The notes beneath the pieces were generated by a model. That model had not been told where the DNA came from and ran no database searches. It worked only from the letters and a program-made list of their open reading frames with translations. Below are positions 35,781-44,830 of a stretch of 55,028 nucleotides of DNA, piece after piece. The stretch is from Verrucomicrobiota bacterium. GTDB taxonomy: Bacteria; Verrucomicrobiota; Verrucomicrobiia; Opitutales; Opitutaceae. The stretch's first letter is position 1. Every line of letters starts with the position of its first letter. The stretch spans positions 1 through 55,028 of the forward strand of contig VHCI01000005.1 in the NCBI GenBank assembly GCA_016871775.1, given 5' to 3'. Position numbers and translations under genes: made by a program.

Positions 35781-35807
35781 TATGGGAATCGGACCTATAC
35801 CCGTCAA
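35779..35807 (-). promoter_or_regulatory. candidate sigma70-type promoter of nrdB
   Basis: On the minus strand TTGACG (35802-35807) is followed 17 bp later by CATAGG (35779-35784). The start of nrdB is about 135 bp downstream, leaving a long leader that holds the palindrome at 35741-35756. In the rest of 35641-36047 no gene was recognised. Confidence 0.5.
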
Positions 35808-36047
35808 TCGCGGAGGCGAAAAAGTCCGCAAATTTTCCCGAAAAATCTGCTTGCGGCACCATGCCCTGCTTCCCCGCGGTCGGCACGCCGCGGCTTGTAT
35901 CCGTCGAGCTTTTACGCGGCCCTAATCGCATACCGCTCCGCTGGGTGCGCGGGTGCCCTTCCAGCTGTCTCCATAATTCGGCGACGGGGTCAGGGATCGT
36001 CCCGGCACGAAGAGGGTGGGGAAACGGCCGGCGACCGTTGACCCCGC

Positions 36048-36077
36048 AAAAAAAGCGGACCGCCCGGGGCGGCCCGC
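36048..36077 (-). terminator. intrinsic terminator of the Oar-like receptor gene
   Basis: A 10-bp stem with one mismatch (arms 36055-36064 and 36068-36077) and a 3-nt loop is followed on the minus strand by seven T (36048-36054). It lies 27 bp past the receptor stop. Confidence 0.8.
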
Positions 36078-36103
36078 CTTGCGTGGCCGGACTCGGCCGA
36101 TGC

Positions 36104-39100
36104 TCAGAAACTGAGCCGGGCCCCCAGCTGGATGCGCCAGCGGGACATGCCGTTCTCGATGTTGAAGCCGACCGGCTCCGAGGTGTAAGTCGGGCGGATG
36201 CGGCCGTCGACGCCGTAGGCGGAGGCGTTGGTCAGGGTGCGGGTGCGGAACACGCCGTTACTCAAGAAGGGTGAGACCTCGTTGTAGCCGAAGAAGTCCT
36301 TGCTGAGGAAGGCCCCGAGGTTGATGAAGTCGAAGAACAAGTCGAGGCGCACGCGGCCCGCGAGCGGGATGTTGTGCGCGACCTTCAGGTCGAGGCGGTT
36401 CACCCAGGGCTCGGTAAACGCGTTCTTCGGCGCGATGCCGCCGGCGTAGGCCGAGAGCTCGCTGCCCTGCACGAAGGAGAGGAACTCATCGCGCTGCGCC
36501 GGGGTCATCCCGGAGAAGTCGAAGCGCGGGTCATTGGCCCCGCTCGGGACCGCGACGGTGTCGTTGAACGAGACGCTGTCGCCATTGAGGTCACCGCCGA
36601 AGACCCAGCTGTAGGGGTTGCCAGTGCGGCCCTCGTAGGAGACCGAAACGCGGGTGCGCTGGCCCTTGATCAGCTGGAAGTCGCGCGTGACCGCCGCTTG
36701 AACGCGGTGGCGGATCTCGAAGTCCGCCGTGCCCTTGGTGACCGTGTTCTGGTTGAACACAACGTTGCGGTTCCACTGACCGCCGGCGGTGGTCTGACCG
36801 ATCGCCTGAGCCTCGGTCGCGGAGCCGTGCGTGTAGGAAAGGTCGAAGCCCCACCTCTGCTTTACCGGGCGGGACCAGTTGAGCGTGAGGTAGGTCGACT
36901 CGCCGACGGAGGCGTTGCGCACGCGGATCAGCGTGGTGTAGCCGGCGAAGCGGGCGTTGGCCGCCGTCGACGGGTTGCCCGCGAAGCGCTGACGGCCATC
37001 CGCCCCGACGGTGGTGGCGCGGATGTTTTCGTTGGTCACGAACAGCGCCTGATCGATGACGCTGTGTACAATCTCGAAGCCGAGCACGGACTCGAAGAGC
37101 GGGACCTTGCGCTCGATCGCGAGGTTCGCCCGCCACGTCTGGGGTAGCTCGGTGCCCTCGTCGATCCAGTTGACCTCGCGGCGGAGCGTCGGGACATCGC
37201 GGCCGGTGCCGATCGGGTTGGCGGGGTCGAAGGCCGTCCGAAGGTAGCCGGTGAGCGTGTTCGGCAGTTCGCCCTGCGCGGAGGCGAGGGTGAAGCCGCC
37301 GACGCCGGTCTGGCCGAAGGAGTTCGAGAAGATGACCCACGGGGCGCGGCCGAAGAAGTGGCCGACCCCGCCGCGGACCTGCAGGCGGCGCTCCTCGTCG
37401 AGCGCGAGGTTGAAGCCGAGGCGCGGCGAGAAGCTCATCGTGCCATCCGGGGTCGCATCGTTGCGGAAGCCGGTCGCGGCCAGGAACGCCTGGTTCAGCG
37501 CGGGGCGGACGCTCGTGTCCACCAGCTCGAGGCGCACGCCGCCAGTGAGCGACAGGCGCGAGTTCACGTCCCACTTGGCTTGGGCGAAGACGCCGGTCGT
37601 AGTCAGGTCCGAAATGTCGGCGACCGGGCGGGCCGCAGGATCGTAGGCGTTACGCTCGATCACGGCGTTGGTGTCGGCGAGGAAGTCCGCGAAGGTCCGA
37701 TAGGCGACGCGACCGTAGGAGCCCTGGCGGAAGAGGTTGTAGAAGTCGGTCTGCTCGAGCTCGAAGCCGCCGGAGAACACGAAGTTCCTCCACGCGTAGG
37801 ACGCGATCGCACTCATCTGCTCGCTATCGACCGCAATCACGTTGCCGTGGCGGAACTGCTCGGTCCCGGCGACGTAACCGCCGTTTGTGGTGGTCGAGCC
37901 GTTAACCTGGTTCAAGCCGGTGACGCCGGCGATCAGGATCATTGGGGACACCGTGTTGAGGGGCGTTTGTTGGTCCTGCTTGGTCGAGGAGTACTTCAGC
38001 TCGGTGGAGAGGTTGCGGGTCCATTGGCTATTCAGCTGGCCGGCGATGGTCTTCTCCTCGCGGGTCTGGGCGTAGAAGTGGCCGTCGGAGGCGGTGGTGA
38101 TGCCGGCGGAGACGCCGTTAAGGGTCAGCGAGGAGCTGGCAAAGTTGCCGAACTGGGGCACCTCACCCTCGGTGGTGGTGTAGCGGAGGCTCAGGCGGTG
38201 ATCGGCGTTGATGTTCCAGTCGACCTTGGCGCTGAACTTCTTGTCGGAGGCGACGTTGGAGGTCTGGCCGGTAACGGCGTTGCCCCAGTTAATTGTGCGG
38301 CCGGCGGCCTGCGAGATCTGGCCGAGGCGCTGGAGGATCTGGGGCTCCTGCCCGGTGAGGAAGAGCGGGTCGCGGCCGGCGCTGGTACTCTCAAAATCCT
38401 CGTAAGAAACGAAGAAGAAGAGGCGATCCTTTAGGATCGGGCCGCCGAGGGTGGCGCCGAGCGTCTGGCGCTCAAGCCGGGGCGTGAACTTGGAGCCATT
38501 GCGAGCGTTCTCGCGGGGATTGTAGCCCTGGAGCTTGAAGCCGAGCAGCTCATCGCCGCGGAAGTAGGTGTAGACCGAGCCGCGGAATTGGTTGGTGCCG
38601 GACTTGGTGACGGCGTTGATCGACGCGCCGGTGAAGCCGGCCTGGCGGACGTCGTAGGGCGAGACCTGCACCGCCAGCTGTTCGATGGTGTCGAGCGAGA
38701 GCGGATTGAAGAACGAAGCGAGGCCGGTGCCGTTCAGGCCGAACAGGTCGTTGATCCGCGAGCCGTCGATCTGGATCGAGTTGAAGCGGTTGTTCTGGCC
38801 CAGCGCGGTGATCTGAGACTCCTCGCGGTCGCCGAAGGTCTCGCGCAGGGTGACCAGCGGGGAGGCGCTAATCATATCCGCGAGGGAACGCTCGGAGGTG
38901 GGGCGGGACTCGAGGCGCTCGGAGGAGAGGGTGACGCCGGCGCCGGTCGCGGAGCCATCGAGGTCGGACTTCGAGGCGGTGGCGACGAAGCGCTCGAGGA
39001 CGATCACGTCCGACTTGAGCGTGATGTTCACGTCAATGTCGGTGCCCAGCTGCGTGAACAACTCCGAGGAGGGGGTGCCGCTAAAGCCGGCCGCGGTGGC

Positions 39101-39355
39101 GGTGAGGGAGTAGGGCCCGCCAACCGGGAGACCCCGGAGGTTGTAACGGCCGCCCTCGGACGTGACGGCGGAGAACCGCGCGTTAGTCGGGGTGTAGACC
39201 GCGCTGACGGTGGCGCCGGCGACCGGCTTGCCCGTCGTATCGCGGACCAGACCGGAGATGCCGGCGGTGGTGAGCTGCGCCCGTGCGGACGGGACGAGAA
39301 AGCCGGCCCAGAGGGTCAGCAGCGTGATCAAAGGTCGGAGGAACTGAGTTTGCAT
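36104..39355 (-). CDS. Oar-like TonB-dependent receptor with carboxypeptidase-regulatory domain
   Basis: A 1083-residue outer-membrane protein: signal peptide (LLTLWAGFLVPSARA), an N-terminal carboxypeptidase regulatory-like domain (about 32-110, ISGLVRDTTGKPVAGATV), a plug (about 130-240, with SIQIDGSRINDLFGLNGTG), and a long barrel ending QLGARLSF. Oar-type receptors import large or unknown substrates, often peptides or glycans. The ATG at 39355 is chosen because it starts the signal peptide. It is transcribed alone, with a strong terminator, and is divergent from the TMTC-like gene. Confidence 0.92.
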   Translation of the reverse strand: MQTQFLRPLITLLTLWAGFLVPSARAQLTTAGISGLVRDTTGKPVAGATVSAVYTPTNARFSAVTSEGGRYNLRGLPVGGPYSLTATAAGFSGTPSSELFTQLGTDIDVNITLKSDVIVLERFVATASKSDLDGSATGAGVTLSSERLESRPTSERSLADMISASPLVTLRETFGDREESQITALGQNNRFNSIQIDGSRINDLFGLNGTGLASFFNPLSLDTIEQLAVQVSPYDVRQAGFTGASINAVTKSGTNQFRGSVYTYFRGDELLGFKLQGYNPRENARNGSKFTPRLERQTLGATLGGPILKDRLFFFVSYEDFESTSAGRDPLFLTGQEPQILQRLGQISQAAGRTINWGNAVTGQTSNVASDKKFSAKVDWNINADHRLSLRYTTTEGEVPQFGNFASSSLTLNGVSAGITTASDGHFYAQTREEKTIAGQLNSQWTRNLSTELKYSSTKQDQQTPLNTVSPMILIAGVTGLNQVNGSTTTNGGYVAGTEQFRHGNVIAVDSEQMSAIASYAWRNFVFSGGFELEQTDFYNLFRQGSYGRVAYRTFADFLADTNAVIERNAYDPAARPVADISDLTTTGVFAQAKWDVNSRLSLTGGVRLELVDTSVRPALNQAFLAATGFRNDATPDGTMSFSPRLGFNLALDEERRLQVRGGVGHFFGRAPWVIFSNSFGQTGVGGFTLASAQGELPNTLTGYLRTAFDPANPIGTGRDVPTLRREVNWIDEGTELPQTWRANLAIERKVPLFESVLGFEIVHSVIDQALFVTNENIRATTVGADGRQRFAGNPSTAANARFAGYTTLIRVRNASVGESTYLTLNWSRPVKQRWGFDLSYTHGSATEAQAIGQTTAGGQWNRNVVFNQNTVTKGTADFEIRHRVQAAVTRDFQLIKGQRTRVSVSYEGRTGNPYSWVFGGDLNGDSVSFNDTVAVPSGANDPRFDFSGMTPAQRDEFLSFVQGSELSAYAGGIAPKNAFTEPWVNRLDLKVAHNIPLAGRVRLDLFFDFINLGAFLSKDFFGYNEVSPFLSNGVFRTRTLTNASAYGVDGRIRPTYTSEPVGFNIENGMSRWRIQLGARLSF

Positions 39356-39534
39356 GCGCTTGGTTTGGTTCGGTGTAAGCCCAATCCGCACCTTCAGCCT
39401 CCGAGCCCGGAGGAGTCAAGGCGCTGGGCAGCGATCACCGGGGGTGGCGGCGTTTGACCCAACCGTAACTTGACGCCCACCCGCCGCAAAAAGGTTTCCC
39501 TCGCGCCCCCCTGCCCCCTTGCCTCACCTGTCCA

Positions 39535-41388
39535 ATGCCCTCCGACCCGCGCCCGTCGCCGCCGCCCGGCCCACCCTCCGGTCCGGGCGTGCCGCGGCTG
39601 GTCTGGGCGGCCGCGGGGGCGATCCTGCTGCCGCTCGCCGTGCTGCCCGCGCTGCCGGGTCCCCTCCTGTTGGACGACGGTCCGGCGCTGGCCTTGGCGC
39701 ACCAGATCGCCGGGCCGGCCGGCTGGGCGGAGGCGTGGCGGCCGGGTGCGGATCCGGGCGAGACCCTGCGGGGACGCCCCCTCAGCGCCTGGTCCTTCGG
39801 GCTGCAGGCGACCGCTGGCCTCACCTCCCCTCTGGCGCTGCGGCTGGTCAATCTGGTGCTGCACGCGGGGGCGGCGTGGCTGCTGGCCGGATTGGTCCGG
39901 CGCACCCTGATCCGCCTGCGGTGGGCGCCGGCCCCCGCAGCGACGGCGGCAGCCCTGGCCGCGCTGGTCTGGCTGGTGCACCCGCTCGCGCTGACCGCCG
40001 TCGTGTACGTCGTCCAGCGGGCCGAGATTCTGGCCGGGCTGGGGATGCTGGCTGCCCTGGCGGCCTTCGCCCGGGGGATGGAAAGTTCCCTGCCCGGGCC
40101 TTGGCTGGCCTGGTCGGCCGCGGCCGGCTTGGCCGCCGCCCTCGCGAAGGAGAGCGCCGCGGGCCTGCCCCTGCTGGTCGCCCTCTACGACCGGTGCTTC
40201 GTCGCCGGCTCGTGGCGGGCTGTTTTCCGCGCGCGCCGAGCCTACTACCTTGCGCTCACGACCGGGTGGCTCGTGCTGGCGGCGCTGGTCCTCGCCGGGG
40301 CCGGCCGCGGGGGGACGGCGGGATGGGACAGCCCGGTCGGAGTTGGGGCCTACCTGCTCACGCAAGGGGAGGCCGTGGCCGGCTACCTCTGGCACATCCT
40401 CTGGCCCTATCCGCTCACCTTTGACCACGGTCCAGTCGTCGCGACCTTGCCCGGAGCCCTCGCGCCGGGACTACTGGTGCTGGCCCTGCTGGCCGCGTCC
40501 GTCTGGGGCGTCGGGCGCGGCCATCCGCTCGGTTTTGCGGGCGGCGCCTTCTTCCTGTGCCTAGCGCCCTCCTCAAGCGTGGTGCCGGTGGCCTCGCAGA
40601 CCATCGCGGAGCACCGGATGTACCTCGCCCTAGCCGCGCCGGTGGCCCTGTTGGTGGCCGGCGGGCTGCGCCGGGCACCACGCGGAGGTACCCTCGCGGC
40701 GGGGGCGGCGGCGCTCGCCCTCACGGGCGTCTCCGCGGCGCGCCATCAAAGTTACCGGGATGAAGTGACGCTCTGGAGCGAGACCGCGACCCGGCGGCCG
40801 GACAATCCCCGGGCGCACCACAATCTGGGACAGGCGGTCTTCGCGCGGGGGGATCCGGCCGCGGCGGAGGCGCATTTCCGCCGGGCGGAGCGCCTGCGGC
40901 CCGGCGATCCCGACACGCGCCACAATCTCGCCCTGTGCGCCTTGCGCCTAGGGCGGACCGAGGAGGCCCGCGCGCTGCTGGAGGAGAACCGGGCGCGCGC
41001 GCCGGACCACGCCCCAAGCGCACTGGCCCTGGGGGAGGTCTGCGGCGAACTTGGCCGGCGGGCACTCGCGGCCGGACGCGCCGCGGAGGCCAGGGAGCAT
41101 TTTACCGCCGCCGCCGCGCTCCGCCCCCGGGATCCCCGACCGCGCCACAATCTCGGTAACGTCCTGCTCGAGCTCGATGCCGTCGAAGCCGCCCTCGCCG
41201 CGTGGCGCGAGGCCCTGGCCATCGACCCGGACTTTGGCGAATCGCGCCGGGCTCTCGCCCTCGTGCTGCTGCGGACCGGGCGGGCGGCGGAGGCGCTCCC
41301 CCACCTCGAGCGCCTGGCGCGCGAGGAACCGGGCCGGGCGGACCTCCGGGCCGCGTTGAGCGAGGCCCGCCAGGCCGCCGGCCGCTGA
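39535..41388 (+). CDS. TMTC-like multi-span membrane protein with C-terminal TPRs
   Basis: A 617-residue protein. The N-terminal two thirds has about ten hydrophobic helices with an LLDDGPALAL segment after the first helix and RPLSAWSF, a layout seen in TMTC-like (DUF1736) protein glycosyltransferases; the paired acid after the first helix is typical of GT-C enzymes. The C-terminal third (about 420-615) has TPR repeats, e.g. PRAHHNLGQAVFARGDPAAAEAHFRRAERLRPGDPDTRHNLA in pieces repeated at about 34-residue steps. Protein O-glycosylation is a guess. recQ begins 11 bp after the stop. Confidence 0.75.
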   Translation: MPSDPRPSPPPGPPSGPGVPRLVWAAAGAILLPLAVLPALPGPLLLDDGPALALAHQIAGPAGWAEAWRPGADPGETLRGRPLSAWSFGLQATAGLTSPLALRLVNLVLHAGAAWLLAGLVRRTLIRLRWAPAPAATAAALAALVWLVHPLALTAVVYVVQRAEILAGLGMLAALAAFARGMESSLPGPWLAWSAAAGLAAALAKESAAGLPLLVALYDRCFVAGSWRAVFRARRAYYLALTTGWLVLAALVLAGAGRGGTAGWDSPVGVGAYLLTQGEAVAGYLWHILWPYPLTFDHGPVVATLPGALAPGLLVLALLAASVWGVGRGHPLGFAGGAFFLCLAPSSSVVPVASQTIAEHRMYLALAAPVALLVAGGLRRAPRGGTLAAGAAALALTGVSAARHQSYRDEVTLWSETATRRPDNPRAHHNLGQAVFARGDPAAAEAHFRRAERLRPGDPDTRHNLALCALRLGRTEEARALLEENRARAPDHAPSALALGEVCGELGRRALAAGRAAEAREHFTAAAALRPRDPRPRHNLGNVLLELDAVEAALAAWREALAIDPDFGESRRALALVLLRTGRAAEALPHLERLAREEPGRADLRAALSEARQAAGR

Positions 41389-41399
41389 ATCCCCTTCCC

Positions 41400-43232
41400 G
41401 TGTCCGACCTAGACCTGCTGCTCCGCAACACCTTCGGTTATTCGTCCTTCCGCCCCCTCCAGCGCGAGATCTGCGCGGCCGCGCTGGCAGGGAAGGATGT
41501 GTTCGCCCTGCTGCCCACCGGGGGCGGCAAGTCGCTTTGCTTCCAGTTGCCGGCGCTGGCCCGCGCCGGCCTGACGGTGGTCGTGTCGCCGTTGATCGCC
41601 CTAATGAAGGACCAGGTCGACGCCCTGCAGGCGAGCGGCGTCGCGGCGACCTTCCTCAACTCGACCCTCGACGCGGAGAACGCGCGTTCGCGGCTGCGCG
41701 GCCTACACCGCGGCGAGTTCCGCCTCCTGTACGCGGCCCCGGAGCGCCTGCTGCTGGAGGGTTGGGAGGAGAACCTGCGCCGCTGGAACGTCACCGCGAT
41801 CGCCATCGACGAGGCCCACTGCGTGTCCGAGTGGGGCCACGACTTCCGGCCGGAGTACCGTCAACTGAGCCGGCTGCGGGCGGCCCTGCCGGAGGTGCCC
41901 GTGATGGCGCTGACCGCGACGGCCACGGGCCGGGTGCGGGAGGACATCGTCCGCCAGCTCGGCCTGCGTGACCCGGAGGTGTTCGTCGCCAGCTTCAACC
42001 GGCCGAACCTGACGTACCGGGTACGGCCCAAGGACGAGCCGTTGAAGCAGGTGATCGCGTTCGTCCGCCAACGTGAGGGGGACAGCGGCATCATCTACTG
42101 CGCGAGCCGGGCCGCGGCCGAGCGCGTGGCGGAGGGGCTGGCCGGCCGCGGCTTCGCGGCGCGGCCCTACCACGCGGGCCTCGACGCGGAGACTCGCGCG
42201 CGCCACCAGGAGGCGTTCCTGCGGGACGAGACCCGCATCATCTGCGCGACCATCGCCTTCGGGATGGGGATCAACAAGCCGAACGTCCGCTGGGTGATCC
42301 ACCACGACCTGCCGAAGAACATCGAGGGCTATTACCAGGAGACCGGCCGCGCCGGGCGCGACGGGCTGCCCGGGGACTGCCTGCTGCTATTCAGTCCCGG
42401 CGACATCGCCAAGCAGACGCACTTCCTCGACGAGATCACGGACGCGCAGGAGCAAGAGGCGGCGCGGACCCAGCTCCGTCAGATCGTGCGCTTCGCGGAG
42501 AGCGCGGGCTGCCGCCGCGCCGAGCTGCTCGCCTACTTCGGGGAGACCTACCCAGAGCCGGCCTGCGGCGCCTGCGACAACTGCCTGGAGCCGCGCGAGA
42601 CCTACGACGGCACGCTCGTGGCGCAGAAGTTCCTCTCGTGCGTCTACCGCATCGTCCGCCACAGCGGCTTCAGTGTCGGCCTCAACCACGTGGTCGAGGT
42701 CCTCACCGGCGCCGGGACGGAGAAGATCCAGCGCTGGGGCCACGACCGCCTGACGACCTACGGGATCGGCACCGAGCTGGACCGGTCCCAATGGGCGGGG
42801 GTTGGCCGCGAGTTGCTGCGCCTGGGCCTGCTGCAGGTGGCGGCGGGCGAGTTCGCCACCCTGGAACTGACCGCGGCCGGGGCGGACGCGCTGCGGCAGC
42901 GCACCCCGCTCACGCTGACGAAGCCCCTCGCCCTGCCGCAGGCGCGGCGATCCCCGGCGCGCCGGGCGGGCGAGATCGAGTGCGACGAGATCCTGTTCGG
43001 CCGCCTGCGGGCCCTGCGCAAGCGGCTGGCCGACGAGCGGCGGGTGCCCGCGTACATCATCTTCGGGGACAACACGCTGCGGGCGATGGCCCGGCATTAC
43101 CCGGTGGAGGATGCCCAGCTCGAGGGGATCCCGGGGATCGGCGAGCGGAAGCGGGCGGAGTTCGGCGGGCTCTTCACCGCCGAGATCGCCGCCTACCTCG
43201 CGAGCCACTCGCGCCAAGCCTTCAACGACTGA
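41400..43232 (+). CDS. recQ: ATP-dependent DNA helicase RecQ
   Basis: A 610-residue RecQ-type helicase with Walker A LPTGGGKS (38-45), DEAH (137-140), motif VI QETGRAGRDG, a zinc site from C371, C389, C392 and C395, an RQC winged-helix region, and a C-terminal HRDC domain (about 530-605, ending IPGIGERKRAEFG). It unwinds DNA in 3'-5' direction during recombination and repair. The start is a GTG at 41400, which aligns with family N-termini (SDLDLLLRNTFGYSSFRPLQ). The 3' end overlaps the convergent symporter gene by 11 bp. Confidence 0.96.
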   Translation: MSDLDLLLRNTFGYSSFRPLQREICAAALAGKDVFALLPTGGGKSLCFQLPALARAGLTVVVSPLIALMKDQVDALQASGVAATFLNSTLDAENARSRLRGLHRGEFRLLYAAPERLLLEGWEENLRRWNVTAIAIDEAHCVSEWGHDFRPEYRQLSRLRAALPEVPVMALTATATGRVREDIVRQLGLRDPEVFVASFNRPNLTYRVRPKDEPLKQVIAFVRQREGDSGIIYCASRAAAERVAEGLAGRGFAARPYHAGLDAETRARHQEAFLRDETRIICATIAFGMGINKPNVRWVIHHDLPKNIEGYYQETGRAGRDGLPGDCLLLFSPGDIAKQTHFLDEITDAQEQEAARTQLRQIVRFAESAGCRRAELLAYFGETYPEPACGACDNCLEPRETYDGTLVAQKFLSCVYRIVRHSGFSVGLNHVVEVLTGAGTEKIQRWGHDRLTTYGIGTELDRSQWAGVGRELLRLGLLQVAAGEFATLELTAAGADALRQRTPLTLTKPLALPQARRSPARRAGEIECDEILFGRLRALRKRLADERRVPAYIIFGDNTLRAMARHYPVEDAQLEGIPGIGERKRAEFGGLFTAEIAAYLASHSRQAFND

Positions 43233-44787
43233 GCGGCTCCCCCGCCGGGTCCGCGCCGCGGTCCGGCGCGGCCGGCGCGGGCGTCCAGACCGTCAACCCG
43301 CGGAGGTCGCGGGTCTCCGGCAGGAACCAGCGGCCAAGCACCCACGCGGTGGCGATGAAGAACCCGTTGACCACGGCGCCCACCCAGTAGCTGTGCAGCG
43401 GCAGCCGCCAGGCCTCGGGCAGCACCCGGAGCACGCCGAGGCCGAGGTAAACGTTGAGCGCGATGGCCAGCGCGAGGGCCCAGCCGACCGCGCGGCCGCC
43501 GACGCGCGGGCAGAAGAAACCCACGAGGTAGACGCCGGTGATCGCGCCCCCGAGCACGCTGAAGACGATCAGGCTGACGTCGTTCATACTCTCCTTCTCG
43601 AGCCCCGCGAACCACCACGCGCCCGCGGTCATCGCGACGATCGCGCCGGCGGTGACCAGCCGCGCGGCACCGAGGTAGAACCGGTCGCTGCGCCCCGGGG
43701 CGAGGTGCGGCCGCAGGAGGTCCACCACGGTCACGGTGGCGATGGAGTTCACCCCGGAGTCGAGCGAGCTCATCGCCGCGGCGATGACGGCCGCGATCAC
43801 GAGCCCGGCCAGACCCTCGGGGATGCGGGTCAGGACGAAGTACGGCAGCACCTGGTCGGGCTGCAGCCGGGCGACGGCCGGATCGGGCAGGACCCGGAAG
43901 TAGACGAAGAGGGCGGTGCCGATGAAGAAGAAGGTCGTCCACATCGGCAGCGCGATGCCGGAGAAGAGCAGCGTGGCCCGGCGGGCGTCGCGCAGCGAGC
44001 GGGCGGAGACGTAGCGCTGCACCATCGTCTGCTCGCCCGAGTAGATGTTGAGCCAGTTCACGACGCCGAGGATGAGCACGGTCCAGAAGGTCCGTTGGCC
44101 GACATCCCAGTCCATCGCGCCGAGGCTGAACTTGCCCTCCGCGGCGCCCACCGCGAGCACCTGCGGCAGCCCGCCGGGCAGCTGGAGCACGACCGCCGCG
44201 AGGCAGCACGCGCCGCCCGCCAGCATAATCAGGGCCTGGATGGCGCCGGCCCATACGACGGTCTCCATCCCGCCGGCGATGGTGTAGAGGGCGACGAAGA
44301 TCCCGCCCCCCAGGATGACCCAGCCGATCGGCGCGCCGGTGAGGAACTGCAGGGGGAGCGAGACGAGGTAGAGCACCTGGGCAACGCGGATCAATTGGAG
44401 GAGGATGAAGCCCAGCGTCCCGTAGATGCGCGGGAAGGTGCCGAAGCGGTCGCCGAGGTACTCGAAGGCCGAGGTGAGGCCCGCCCGCCGGAAGAACGGG
44501 ATGAACACCAGCGCCGCGAGCAGCGCGAGGGGCGGGACCACGAGGTTCACGGTGAGCTGGCGCCAATCGAGCACGTAGGCCGCCGCGGGCAGGGCCAGAA
44601 AGGTGGTCGAGCTGATGATCGTGCCCAGCATCGAGAGCGCCACCGCCCAGCCAGGGAAGTTGCGCCGGCCCACGAAGTAGTTCTCGGCGGCGCTGGTCCG
44701 GCGGGCCAGGTACAGGCCCAGCCCCAGCATCGCCGCCACGTAGACCAGCACGGCGGCGACATCCCAGGGACGCGAGGCGATGTTCAT
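43222..44787 (-). CDS. sodium:solute symporter (SSS family)
   Basis: A 521-residue membrane protein with about 13-14 hydrophobic helices and the SSS features ENYFVGRRNFPGWAVALSMLGTIISSTTFLA near residues 35-65 and ASRSLRDA-like AMSSLDSGVNSIATVTVVDL later. It should couple Na+ uptake to a small solute, plausibly a sugar or sugar acid released by the upstream enzymes. It is last gene of the minus-strand locus; it starts 43 bp after the BNR-repeat gene. The 3' end overlaps recQ tail to tail. Confidence 0.92.
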   Translation of the reverse strand: MNIASRPWDVAAVLVYVAAMLGLGLYLARRTSAAENYFVGRRNFPGWAVALSMLGTIISSTTFLALPAAAYVLDWRQLTVNLVVPPLALLAALVFIPFFRRAGLTSAFEYLGDRFGTFPRIYGTLGFILLQLIRVAQVLYLVSLPLQFLTGAPIGWVILGGGIFVALYTIAGGMETVVWAGAIQALIMLAGGACCLAAVVLQLPGGLPQVLAVGAAEGKFSLGAMDWDVGQRTFWTVLILGVVNWLNIYSGEQTMVQRYVSARSLRDARRATLLFSGIALPMWTTFFFIGTALFVYFRVLPDPAVARLQPDQVLPYFVLTRIPEGLAGLVIAAVIAAAMSSLDSGVNSIATVTVVDLLRPHLAPGRSDRFYLGAARLVTAGAIVAMTAGAWWFAGLEKESMNDVSLIVFSVLGGAITGVYLVGFFCPRVGGRAVGWALALAIALNVYLGLGVLRVLPEAWRLPLHSYWVGAVVNGFFIATAWVLGRWFLPETRDLRGLTVWTPAPAAPDRGADPAGEPLSR

Positions 44788-44830
44788 CGGCCAAAGGGTC
44801 CGGGAAACGGGCCGCGGCGGCGAGGCGGCA

